Positions 51,381-59,412 of a DNA stretch of 64,000 nucleotides are shown piece after piece. The position numbers were made by a program, and so were the translations under genes. The stretch is from JACVRW01 sp963812415 (GTDB taxonomy: Bacteria; Actinomycetota; Thermoleophilia; Solirubrobacterales; Thermoleophilaceae), in assembly GCA_963812415.1 (NCBI GenBank), contig CAWEVH010000022.1:109212-173211 (forward strand), written 5' to 3'. The number at the start of each line of letters is the position of its first letter. The first letter of the stretch is position 1. The notes below the pieces were generated by a model, which saw only the letters and a list, made by a program, of their open reading frames with translations, was not told the origin of the DNA and searched no databases.

Positions 51381-52502
51381 ATGGGGACAGGCAAGGCTCG
51401 GGTATTGGCGGCGATCGCCGCCGCGCTGGCACTCTCGATCGGCATCGCCGCATGCGGCGACGACGACGATGACGGCGGCGGCGGCGGCGACAGCGGCGAC
51501 GGTGGCGGCGGCACGATCGCGCTGCTCCTCCCGGAGACCAAGACGACCCGCTACGAGGAGCAGGACCGGCCGAACTTCGAGCGGCGCGTGAAGGAGCTGT
51601 GCCCGGACTGCGAGCTGATCTACTCGAACGCCAACCAGGACCCGGCCAAGCAGCAGCAGCAGGCCGAGGCGGCCATCACGCAGGGCGCGAAGGTGATCGT
51701 CATGAGCTCTGTGGACGTCGCGTCCGCGGGGGCGATCGTCCAGCGCGCCAAGCAGTCCGATGTGGCCGTGATCGCCTACGGGCGCCTGATCCCGGACGCG
51801 CCGATCGACTACTACGTCTCGATCGACCCCTTCAAGGTCGGTCAGCAGCAGGCGGAGGTGCAGCTCGACGCCATCGAGAAGGCCGACGGGCCCGCAAACC
51901 CGAAGGTCGTGATGATCAACGGAGCGCCGACCGACAGCAACGCGAAGCCGTACAAGGACGGCGCGCGCCAGGTGCTCGAGGAGAGCGGCGCCGAGGTCGT
52001 GAAGAGCTACGACACGCCCGACTGGAGCCCCGACAAGGCCCAGCAGGAGATGGAGCAGTCGCTCACCGCGCTCGGCAAGGACGGCTTCGACGCCGTCTAC
52101 GTGGCCAACGACGGCATGGCGGGCGGCGCGATCGCGGCGCTCAAGGGCGGCAACGTCGACCCGGAGTCGAAGTTCGTGACCGGCCAGGACGCGGAGTTGG
52201 CGGGCGTCCAGCGGATCCTCGCCGGCGAGCAGCTGATGACCGTCTACCAGCCGATCATCCAGATCGCCGAGAGCGCGGCCGAGCTGGCCGTGCCGCTCGC
52301 GCAGGGCAAGGAGCCGCCTGCCGACCTGGCGAGCGAGAAGGTCGACAACGGCCAGGGTGAGATCCCCTCGGTGCTGCTCGACACGATCGCGATCCTGCCC
52401 GACAACATCGAGAGCACGCTCATCAAGGACGGCTTCCTCGATGTCGGCGATATCTGCACGAGCGCGTACGCCGACGCCTGCAAGGAGGCCGGCCTGCAGT
52501 GA
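51381..52502 (+). CDS. sugar ABC transporter substrate-binding lipoprotein
   Basis: A 373-residue periplasmic-binding-protein-like lipoprotein (lipobox IAAC, Cys25, then an Asp/Gly-rich linker). The body is the XylF/RbsB type: LIYSNANQDPAKQQQQAEAA, VIVMSSVDVASAG, VMINGAPTDSNAKPYKDG and AVYVANDGMAGGAIAALKGG. Its position behind a DasR-type operator and ahead of N-acetylglucosamine genes suggests an amino-sugar ligand. No permease or ATPase follows. A GAGGAGG ribosome binding site fixes ATG 51381. Confidence 0.85.
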   Translation: MGTGKARVLAAIAAALALSIGIAACGDDDDDGGGGGDSGDGGGGTIALLLPETKTTRYEEQDRPNFERRVKELCPDCELIYSNANQDPAKQQQQAEAAITQGAKVIVMSSVDVASAGAIVQRAKQSDVAVIAYGRLIPDAPIDYYVSIDPFKVGQQQAEVQLDAIEKADGPANPKVVMINGAPTDSNAKPYKDGARQVLEESGAEVVKSYDTPDWSPDKAQQEMEQSLTALGKDGFDAVYVANDGMAGGAIAALKGGNVDPESKFVTGQDAELAGVQRILAGEQLMTVYQPIIQIAESAAELAVPLAQGKEPPADLASEKVDNGQGEIPSVLLDTIAILPDNIESTLIKDGFLDVGDICTSAYADACKEAGLQ

Positions 52503-53452
52503 GCCCGGCGGCGCTCGCTGTCGACGCCGGACAGACAGAGATCAGGGCCGCGCTCGCCGACCACGAGCGCGGCCGGCCGAGCGCCCTCGCCAGGGCGCCC
52601 GGCGTACCGCGGATGGGCGAGCGGGTCGGAGCCGAGGAGGTGGCGGGCGCGATCGTGGCGGCCGTGGCCGAGCTCGGCCCGCTGCCCGACGCGGTCCCGC
52701 TCGCGGGCGTCGGGCTGTCGGGGTTCGAGGCGGCGAGCGAGCAGCAGCTCGCCCGGATGGCCGAGCTCCTGCGGCGGCGGCTCTCGCTCGGCGGCCTCGC
52801 GATCGCCAGCGACGGGCTGACCTCGCTGCTCGGCGCGCTCGGCGTGCGCGACGGCGCGGTCGTGGCCGCGGGCACGGGCACGGTCTGCGTGGCCCGCCGG
52901 GGCGAGCGGCTCGTGAAGGTCGACGGCTGGGGCGCGCTCCTGGGCGATGCCGGCAGCGGATTCGCCATCGGCCGCGCGGGGCTCGCATCGGCGCTCCGCC
53001 ACGCCGACGGACGCGGCGGCTCGGACCGGCTCCTGCGCGCCGCCGAGCGCCGCTACGCGCCCCTGCCGGAGCTCTCCGAGCGCATCTACGGCGCTGCGGT
53101 GCCTACGCGGGCCGTCGCCGCGTTCGCGGCCGACGTGGCGGCCGCGGCCGACCTGGGCGACCCCGATGCCGTGGCGATCCTGGCCCACGCCGCCGACGAG
53201 CTGGCGCTCAGCGCCTGCACGGCGCTCGAGCGGCTGTTCGACCCCGGCGAGCAGGGCGTGGTCTCGTACGCGGGCAACGTCTTCCGCGCGGGTGCGCTGC
53301 TTGTTGAGCCGTTCACGCGCGCCGTGCGCGCTCGCCGCCCCGGCACGGAGGTGGTGCCACCGGCGGGCGACGCGCTGGAGGGCGCCGCGCTGCTGGCGGG
53401 CCTCGACTCGCCACTGCGCCCGGAGCCGGGGATCCTCTGGAGGGCGCCGTGA
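52499..53452 (+). CDS. BadF/BadG-type ATPase, probable N-acetylglucosamine kinase
   Basis: A 317-residue ASKHA kinase: phosphate-1 loop ALAVDAGQTEIRAAL, phosphate-2 loop AVVAAGTGTVCVA followed by GWGALLGDAGSGFAIGRAGL, and adenosine loop VVSYAGNVFRAG. This is the BcrAD_BadFG family that includes eukaryotic and bacterial N-acetylglucosamine kinases. GTGA overlap with the binding protein and GTG overlap with nanE place it in the amino-sugar operon, where it would phosphorylate incoming GlcNAc (or ManNAc/MurNAc) at O6. Confidence 0.8.
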   Translation: MSPAALAVDAGQTEIRAALADHERGRPSALARAPGVPRMGERVGAEEVAGAIVAAVAELGPLPDAVPLAGVGLSGFEAASEQQLARMAELLRRRLSLGGLAIASDGLTSLLGALGVRDGAVVAAGTGTVCVARRGERLVKVDGWGALLGDAGSGFAIGRAGLASALRHADGRGGSDRLLRAAERRYAPLPELSERIYGAAVPTRAVAAFAADVAAAADLGDPDAVAILAHAADELALSACTALERLFDPGEQGVVSYAGNVFRAGALLVEPFTRAVRARRPGTEVVPPAGDALEGAALLAGLDSPLRPEPGILWRAP

Positions 53453-54150
53453 GCGACGTCCTCGAGGCGCTCCAGGGCGGCCTCGTGGTCTCGGTCCAGG
53501 CGGCCGAGGGAAGCCCGCTCGCCGAGCCGGCGCACATGGCGGCGATCGCGAGGGCGGCGGCCGCCGGCGGCGCGGCCGGGATCCGCGCCGAGGGCGAGGC
53601 CGACATCGCCGCGATCAAGGCCGCGGTTGACCTGCCGCTGATCGGACTGGTGAAGCGTCGCGTGCCCGGCAGCGAGGTCTACATCACGCCCGAGCTCGAG
53701 GACGCCCACGTCGCGGCGCGCGCCGGCGCCGACATCGTGGCGGCCGACGCCACGCTCCGCCCGCGGCGGGGAGGCCTCGCGGCCGGCGAGTTCCTGGCGG
53801 CGCTCGTGCGCGAGCTGCCCGTCCCGCTGCTCGCCGACGTGGACGGCGTCGAGGCCGGCCGGGCGGCCCGCGCCGCTGGCGCCGACGCGGTGGCCACGAC
53901 GCTCGCCGGCTATACCGGCGGCGGGCGGGTCCCCGACGAGCCCGACCTCGAGCTCGTGGCCGCGCTGTGCTCGGAGCTCGACTGTCCCGTGCTGGCGGAG
54001 GGCCGCTACGCCAGCCCGGAATCGGTCCGCGAGGCGCGCCGGGCCGGCGCGTTCGCGGTCGTGGTCGGCACCGCGATCAGCGACCCGGAGGCGCTCACCC
54101 GCCGCTTCGCGGAGGCGCTCGATCGGAGGGGCGTTGGCACGCCGGGCTGA
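53449..54150 (+). CDS. nanE: putative N-acetylmannosamine-6-phosphate 2-epimerase
   Basis: A 233-residue TIM-barrel of the NanE family, converting ManNAc-6-P to GlcNAc-6-P. Seen: ALQGGLVVSVQAAEGSPL, AAAAGGAAGIRAEGEADIAA, LIGLVKRRVPGSEVYITP with the catalytic Lys, IVAADATLRPR and ALAEGRY-type CPVLAEGRYASPESVREA ahead of AVVVGTAISDPE. Length is normal. Overlaps the kinase by 4 bp and the GntR gene by 17 bp. Confidence 0.82.
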   Translation: MSDVLEALQGGLVVSVQAAEGSPLAEPAHMAAIARAAAAGGAAGIRAEGEADIAAIKAAVDLPLIGLVKRRVPGSEVYITPELEDAHVAARAGADIVAADATLRPRRGGLAAGEFLAALVRELPVPLLADVDGVEAGRAARAAGADAVATTLAGYTGGGRVPDEPDLELVAALCSELDCPVLAEGRYASPESVREARRAGAFAVVVGTAISDPEALTRRFAEALDRRGVGTPG

Positions 54151-54895
54151 GCTCGCGCCCACGGACGGGCTGCCGGCGCGCCTGCCGGCCGGGCAGCCGA
54201 AGGGCGAGGCGCTGCGCGAGATCCTCGAGACGCTCGCCGAGACGCTGGGGCCGGGCGCGCCGCTGCCCTCGGAGCGGCTGCTGGCGGAGCACTACGGGCT
54301 TGCCCGCATGACCGTGCGCACCGAGGTCGACCGGCTCGTGACCGAGGGCCTCGTCTACCGGCTGCACGGGCGCGGCACGTTCGTCGCCGAGCCGCGGGTT
54401 GCGCAGGCGGTGCTGTTCAGCTCCTTCAGCGAGGACATGCGGGCGCGCGGCATGAGGCCGGGCTCGCGGGTGCGCGCCCAGGATCTGATCGAGGCCGGGC
54501 CGGTCCTCGCCGGCGCTCTGGCGCTCGCGCCCGGCGCTCCGGTGGCGGAGATCGAGCGGGTGCGCACCGCCGACGGCGAGCCGATGGCCCTCGAGCGGGT
54601 GCGGCTGCCGCTCGAGCGCTTCCCGGGCATCGACGCGGCGGACCTGGCCGACGCCTCGCTCTTCGACCTCCTGCGGGACCGCTACGGGGTCGAGCTGGCG
54701 GGCGCCGACCAGCGCGTCGTGGCCGTCTCGATCGACGCCGACGACGCGGCGCTGCTCGGCGTCGAGCCCGGCGCTCCGGGGCTGCGCTTCCACACGCTGG
54801 CGCGCGACCGCGAGGGCACGCCCGCCTACCAGGCCACCTCGCTCTTCCGCGGCGACCGCTACGAGATCGAGCTGGGCCAGACGAGGGGCACGTGA
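54134..54895 (+). CDS. GntR/HutC family regulator, DasR/NagR-like
   Basis: A 253-residue GntR protein with winged helix at about 25-90 (LPSERLLAEHYGLARMTVRT, then LVYRLHGRGTFVAEP) and a UTRA effector domain (FSEDMRARGMRPGSRVRAQD, then YQATSLFRGDRYEIEL). DasR/NagR proteins of this type bind GlcN-6-P or GlcNAc-6-P and release TGGTCTAGACCA sites. Two such sites flank this cluster, at 51319 and 57023. TTG start 54134 is supported by GGAGG at 54125-54129. It overlaps nanE and the downstream SIS gene. Confidence 0.85.
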   Translation: MARRAELAPTDGLPARLPAGQPKGEALREILETLAETLGPGAPLPSERLLAEHYGLARMTVRTEVDRLVTEGLVYRLHGRGTFVAEPRVAQAVLFSSFSEDMRARGMRPGSRVRAQDLIEAGPVLAGALALAPGAPVAEIERVRTADGEPMALERVRLPLERFPGIDAADLADASLFDLLRDRYGVELAGADQRVVAVSIDADDAALLGVEPGAPGLRFHTLARDREGTPAYQATSLFRGDRYEIELGQTRGT

Positions 54896-55905
54896 AGGGC
54901 GAGCGGATGAGGGCCGACATGGCGGCCCAGCCCGAGGTGCTGAGGCGGCTCGCCGAGCGCCGCGACGAGATCGTCGCGAGCCTCCGCGGCCCGCAGCCCG
55001 CGGCGATCGTGGTGGTGGCGCGCGGCTCGTCGGACTACGCGGCGATCTTCGCCCGCTACCTGCTGGAGGTGGTCAGCGGGCGGCCGGTCGCGCTCGCGGC
55101 GCCGAGCCTCGTGACGCTCTACGAGGCGCGCCCGAGCCTCGACGGCTGGCTCGCCATCGGCATCAGCCAGTCGGGCCGCACCCCCGAGATCACGACCGTG
55201 CTCGAGCGCTATCGCGAGGCCGGGGCGCGCACGGTGGCGGTGACCAACGATCCCGGGAGCCCGCTGGCCGCCGCGGCGCAGGCGGCCGTCGACCTCGGCG
55301 CCGGCGACGAGGCCGCGGTGCCCGCCACCAAGACCTTCACCGCCCAGCTGGCCGCCGTCGCGCTGATCGCCGAGGCGCTCGGTCCCGTGCCCTGGGACGC
55401 GTCCGACTGGGAACGGCTCGCGCCGAGCGTCGCGGAGCTGCTTGCGGATCCGGAGCCGGCGGAGCGCGCCGCGGACTCGCTGGCCGGCGCCGACGAGCTC
55501 GTCTGCGTGGGACGCGGCTACCTGATGTGCGTGGCGCTCGAGGCCGCGCTGAAGCTGCGCGAGGCCACCGGGGTGCGCGCCGAGGGCTGGTCGGCGGCCG
55601 ACTTCCGCCACGGGCCGGTGACCGTGGCGCGCGGCGACATCCCGCTGCTCGCCGTCAGCGCCTCGGGGCCCGCGGCCGCCGACGTCGAGGAGCTCGCCCG
55701 CCGCCTCGAGACGGAGGGCACCCCGGTGCTGCGCCTGTCCGACCAGGCCGGCGCCTCGCTGCCGTACCCCTCCGGACTGCCCGAGCCGCTCCGAACGCTG
55801 CCCGCGGCGGTGAGGGCGCAGCAGCTGGCGCTCGCGCTCGCGCTCAGGCGCGGCGTCGACCCGGACGAGCCGCCCGGGCTGCGCAAGGTCACGGCCACGC
55901 GCTAG
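54892..55905 (+). CDS. SIS-domain glucosamine-6-phosphate deaminase (NagB-II type)
   Basis: A 337-residue tandem-SIS protein: VVVARGSSDYAAIFARYLLE, IGISQSGRTPEITTVLERY, VPATKTFTAQLAAVALIAEA and VGRGYLMCVALEAALKLREA ahead of FRHGPVTVA. This is the GlmS-isomerase-like NagB-II group that deaminates GlcN-6-P to fructose-6-P and ammonia in organisms lacking classical NagB. It follows nanE and the GntR gene and faces nagA, completing the pathway. GTG 54892 overlaps the GntR stop. Confidence 0.8.
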   Translation: MKGERMRADMAAQPEVLRRLAERRDEIVASLRGPQPAAIVVVARGSSDYAAIFARYLLEVVSGRPVALAAPSLVTLYEARPSLDGWLAIGISQSGRTPEITTVLERYREAGARTVAVTNDPGSPLAAAAQAAVDLGAGDEAAVPATKTFTAQLAAVALIAEALGPVPWDASDWERLAPSVAELLADPEPAERAADSLAGADELVCVGRGYLMCVALEAALKLREATGVRAEGWSAADFRHGPVTVARGDIPLLAVSASGPAAADVEELARRLETEGTPVLRLSDQAGASLPYPSGLPEPLRTLPAAVRAQQLALALALRRGVDPDEPPGLRKVTATR

Positions 55906-57011
55906 CCGACGGTCGCGAAGGCCTCCACGCCCCCCACGAGCGTGCGCGTCGGGCGCAGCTCCTCGTCGAGCACGGTGAGGTGCGCGGGCGAGCCCGGGCG
56001 CAGGACGCCGAGGTCGTCGCGGCCCAGCAGCCGCGCCGGCGCGCTCGACGCCGCGTGCACCGCCTCCGCGAGCGAGGCGCCGCAGGCCACCAGGTTGCGC
56101 ACGGCCTCGTCCATCGTCAGCACGCTGCCGGCGAGCGTGCCGTCGGGCAGCCGCACCGCGCCGTCGCGCACGCGCACCGGGCGGCCCCCCAGCTCGGACT
56201 CGCCGGCGTCGAGCATGGCGGCCTCGATCGCGTCGGTCACGAGGCAGAAGCGCTCCCGCGAGGCGAGGAACGCGACGTACGCGGCCTCGGGGGCGAGATG
56301 AACGCCGTCGACGATCGCCTGGACGATCACGTCCGGCCGGACGAGCGCCACGCCGCCCACGCCCGGGTCGCGCGGCCGCCAGCGGCGATGCGCGTTGTGC
56401 ACGTGCGTGATCGCCCCGGCGCCCAGGTCGAAGGCGGCATGGGCGGTCATCGTGTCGGCGTCCGAGTGCCCGCAGGACACCGCGATTCCGGTCCCGACCA
56501 GCCACTCGATCAGCGCCTCGGCTCCGGGCAGCTCGGGCGCGAGCGTCATCATCGTGACCGGCCCGAGGCCCACCAGCCGCTTGGCCAGCTCCAGGTCCGG
56601 GTCGCGCAGGTGGGCGTGGTCGTGCGCGCCCGCCCAGAGCGTGGACAGGAACGGCCCCTCCAGGTGAACGCCCAGGGTCAGCGGCAGGCCCTCGTCGAGC
56701 GCGCTGGCCGCGCGCGCCGCCGTCAGCGGCTCGGCGTACGCGTCCACGGGGGACGACACGAAGGTCGGCTGAAAGGCCACCACCCCGGTGCGCGCCAGGG
56801 CCGCGGCGGCGTGCCGGTAGCCCTCCAGGTCGGCGGTCAGGAAGTCGACGCCCGCCACGCCGTTGATGTGGACGTCGATGAAGCCGGGGACGGCGGTCCC
56901 GCCGCCGGAGCCGGGCTCGAGGCCCACCTCGGCGACCACGCCGTCCGCGATTGACACGTCCCCCTCGACGAGCCGCCCGTCGACGAGCGCGGCTCCGACA
57001 CCGAGTCGCAA
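55902..57011 (-). CDS. nagA: N-acetylglucosamine-6-phosphate deacetylase
   Basis: A 369-residue amidohydrolase: VPGFIDVHINGVAGVDFL (equivalent of the HxH strand, here with only one His), LGVHLEGPFLSTLWAGAHD (metal Glu), SCGHSDADTMTAHAAF, THVHNAHRRWRPRDPGV and catalytic Asp in CLVTDAIEAAM. It hydrolyses GlcNAc-6-P to GlcN-6-P and acetate. Convergent by 4 bp with the deaminase; TTG start at 57011 preceded by AGGAG. The second DasR-type site (57023-57037) lies 12 bp upstream, so it is co-regulated with the plus-strand cluster. Confidence 0.88.
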   Translation of the reverse strand: MRLGVGAALVDGRLVEGDVSIADGVVAEVGLEPGSGGGTAVPGFIDVHINGVAGVDFLTADLEGYRHAAAALARTGVVAFQPTFVSSPVDAYAEPLTAARAASALDEGLPLTLGVHLEGPFLSTLWAGAHDHAHLRDPDLELAKRLVGLGPVTMMTLAPELPGAEALIEWLVGTGIAVSCGHSDADTMTAHAAFDLGAGAITHVHNAHRRWRPRDPGVGGVALVRPDVIVQAIVDGVHLAPEAAYVAFLASRERFCLVTDAIEAAMLDAGESELGGRPVRVRDGAVRLPDGTLAGSVLTMDEAVRNLVACGASLAEAVHAASSAPARLLGRDDLGVLRPGSPAHLTVLDEELRPTRTLVGGVEAFATVG

Positions 57012-57022
57012 GCGATCTCCTA

Positions 57023-57038
57023 ACTGGTCTATACCAGC
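57023..57038. promoter_or_regulatory. DasR-type operator (dre site) upstream of nagA
   Basis: ACTGGTCTATACCAGC keeps the outer CTGGT / ACCAG arms of the DasR element with a central deviation (TCTATA instead of TCTAGA). It is immediately upstream of the nagA ribosome binding site and can block the nagA promoter. Together with the site at 51319 it brackets the amino-sugar genes. Confidence 0.7.
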
Positions 57039-57063
57039 CTGAGTCTATGGGCAGCGGGTCGAC

Positions 57064-57077
57064 TTAGGCTTGCCTAA
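57064..57077. promoter_or_regulatory. iron-box-like palindrome TTAGGC-TT-GCCTAA
   Basis: A perfect 14-bp palindrome, TTAGGCTTGCCTAA, ends 4 bases before the ATG at 57082. The half-site TTAGGC resembles the TTAGG half-sites of IdeR/DtxR iron boxes, and AT-rich sequence is rare here. Only part of the 19-bp consensus is matched, so another dimeric regulator is equally possible. Confidence 0.4.
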
Positions 57078-57081
57078 TACG

Positions 57082-59412
57082 ATGCCCGCCGTGACGCGCG
57101 GTCGAGACTCGGGTGCGGCAGGGACCTTCGAGGTCTGGGCGGCGCGCGCCTGGAACGTGTTCAACGAGGGTCGGCCGTTCTCGCTCGTCTACCCCGTGCT
57201 GGTGCTGCTCGCGGCCGCGCCCCTGGGCCTGGCCCCGGACGGGCCGCTCGGCCTGGCGCTCGCCGGGTCGCTCGCGCTCGCCCTCGTGCTGGCGGGCTTC
57301 GCGTTCCCGCTGCGGGGCCGGGCGCTGCTCTGGCTCGCGCTCGTGCTGTGCGTGCCGCTGCTCGAGCCCTGGCGCGCGCCCTGGCTGCTGGTCGGCGCGC
57401 TGGCGGGCTGGGCGTTCTTCACGGTCGTGGTGTGGGGCAGCGTCTACTACCACCTGCGCACCGGCGCCCCGTGGCTGAACGGCCTGCGCTTCTGGCGGCT
57501 GGTCCTCACCAACTCCGACCCCACCAGCGGCAACGCGCTCGAGCAGGTGCCGAAGCTCGTGCTCTCGCTCTCGGCGGGCACGCTGCTCGCGGAGGAGCCG
57601 GGCGCCGCCTCGCTGGTCTCGATCGCCCTGGCGGCCGCGGTCTGCGCCGCGCTCGGATGGCTCGCGGCGCGGCGCTTCCGGTCGCGGCTGCCCCTCTATC
57701 CCGACCGGGACGCGGGGCCGCGACCGCGCGGCGAGCCGCCGGCCCGGCGCGTCTACGTGATCGTGGTCGACGGGGCCAATCGCGAGCGGCTCTGGCAGGC
57801 GAACACGCCGGTGATGGACCGCCTCGCCCGCGAGGGCAGCGAGCTCCTCGGCGTGGAGCCCGCCTACCCCGCGCGGACGGTCGTCTGCTTCTCGTCGATG
57901 CTCACCGGCGCCGCGCCGCCCGAGCACGGGATGCGCTCGAACTTCGCGCCGCGCCTCGGGGTGAGGGTCGAGTCGGTCTTCGACGTGCTCGCGCGCGAGG
58001 GGAGGTGCGGGCGGCTCGTGGGGATCGCCCACCTGCTCGATCCGTTCGGCGACGAGGTGGTGCGCTCGGTCAGCTCGGTGCAGCCGACCTCCGAGATCGA
58101 CCACTCGCTCTGCCGCGAGGCTCGGCGGGTGGTCGCCGAGGAGGACCCCGATCTGCTCGTCCTCCAGCTGCTCGCGGCCGACCAGCTCGGTCACGTGCGC
58201 GGCGTGCGCAGCCCGGAGTACCTCGACCAGATGGCCGAGACCGACCGCCGGGTGGGCGAGTTCCTCGCCTTCCTCGAGGAGCGAGGCAGGCTCGACGAGG
58301 CCACCGTGATCCTCATGGCCGACCACGGCCAGGGGCGCGGGATCGGCGGCCACGGCCACCTCGACTGGGGCGAGCGGCCGGTGCCGTTCGTCGTCTGGGG
58401 CCGCGGCGCGACCCCGGGCCTCGTCGACCGCGAGCCGCGCTCGGTCTGCGAGCTGGCCGTGACGATCGCGGAGCTGCTCGGCGTGCCCGCCCCGGCGGCG
58501 GCGCGCGGGCGGCCGCTCCTGCCGGCGGCGCCGGCCGCGGCACGCCCGGAGGGCGCGGGCCCGCCGGCGCCCGCCCGCTGCCTCGCGATCGTCGTGGCGC
58601 GCAACGAGGCGCCCGTGGTCGGGGACGTGCTGGGCGCCCTGCCGCGCGAGGCCTGCGGACTCCCCGTCGACCTCCTGCTCGTGGACGACGGCTCGACGGA
58701 CGCCACTCCCGAGATCGGCCGCTCGCACGGCGCCCGGGTGCTCTCCCACGAGAGCTCGCGCGGCCTGGGGGCCGCGCTCAGGGCCGGACTGGAGCTGGCG
58801 CGCGAGGAGGGCTACGCCGCCGCGGTCTATCTGGACGGCGACGGCGAGTACGACCCGGCCGACTTCGCCACCCTGCTGGAGCCGGTCGCGCGCGGCCGGG
58901 CCGACTACGTGCTGGGCTCCCGCTTCCTCGGCCGGCGCGAGGGCATGAGCTGGCACCGTGATCTCGCCAACCGCGCGACGAGCGCCCTGCTGGGGACCCT
59001 GATGGAGACCGTCACGAGCGACGCCCAGACCGGCTACCGCGCCTTCTCGGCACGCGCCCTGGGCGCCGCGCGCATCCGGCACGACTACAACTACGCCCAG
59101 GTGCTCACCCTGTCCCTGTGGGGCGCCGGGATCGACGCGATCGAGGTGCCGATCGGCTACCGGCGCCGCACGGCCGGGCGCTCCTTCGTGCGCTATCCGG
59201 AGTACTTCGCGCGCGTGGCGCCGGCCATCGTCCGCGAGTGGCGGGCCTCCCGCGCGATGAGGAGCACGAGCGCCACCCCGATCCCCGCCGCGAGCCAGTA
59301 CGGCCAGCCGCCGCCCGGCGCGTACAGCGGCAACAGCTCGGTGAGCGGTCCGAACGGCGCGTCGGGGCGGTCGGTCACGAGCGACCCGGAGCCGCTCGAG
59401 ACGTCCAGGTAG
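57082..59412 (+). CDS. membrane-linked phosphodiesterase (alkaline phosphatase superfamily) fused to GT2 glycosyltransferase
   Basis: A 776-residue three-part protein. Residues about 20-200 hold several membrane helices; about 222-470 are a type I phosphodiesterase/AP-superfamily domain with YVIVVDGANRERLWQANTPV, catalytic Thr in YPARTVVCFSSMLTG, LLAADQLGHV, MADHGQGRGIGGHGHLDWGE. About 500-725 are a GT2 domain of the polyprenyl-phosphate-sugar synthase type (CLAIVVARNEAPVV, LLVDDGSTDATPEI, YLDGDGEYDPADF). The frame is continuous across both domains, so the fusion is real in this sequence. The last about 50 codons are antisense to the GT-C gene and may be spurious because of an indel. ATG 57082 was preferred over TTG 57070. 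Confidence 0.82.
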   Translation: MPAVTRGRDSGAAGTFEVWAARAWNVFNEGRPFSLVYPVLVLLAAAPLGLAPDGPLGLALAGSLALALVLAGFAFPLRGRALLWLALVLCVPLLEPWRAPWLLVGALAGWAFFTVVVWGSVYYHLRTGAPWLNGLRFWRLVLTNSDPTSGNALEQVPKLVLSLSAGTLLAEEPGAASLVSIALAAAVCAALGWLAARRFRSRLPLYPDRDAGPRPRGEPPARRVYVIVVDGANRERLWQANTPVMDRLAREGSELLGVEPAYPARTVVCFSSMLTGAAPPEHGMRSNFAPRLGVRVESVFDVLAREGRCGRLVGIAHLLDPFGDEVVRSVSSVQPTSEIDHSLCREARRVVAEEDPDLLVLQLLAADQLGHVRGVRSPEYLDQMAETDRRVGEFLAFLEERGRLDEATVILMADHGQGRGIGGHGHLDWGERPVPFVVWGRGATPGLVDREPRSVCELAVTIAELLGVPAPAAARGRPLLPAAPAAARPEGAGPPAPARCLAIVVARNEAPVVGDVLGALPREACGLPVDLLLVDDGSTDATPEIGRSHGARVLSHESSRGLGAALRAGLELAREEGYAAAVYLDGDGEYDPADFATLLEPVARGRADYVLGSRFLGRREGMSWHRDLANRATSALLGTLMETVTSDAQTGYRAFSARALGAARIRHDYNYAQVLTLSLWGAGIDAIEVPIGYRRRTAGRSFVRYPEYFARVAPAIVREWRASRAMRSTSATPIPAASQYGQPPPGAYSGNSSVSGPNGASGRSVTSDPEPLETSR

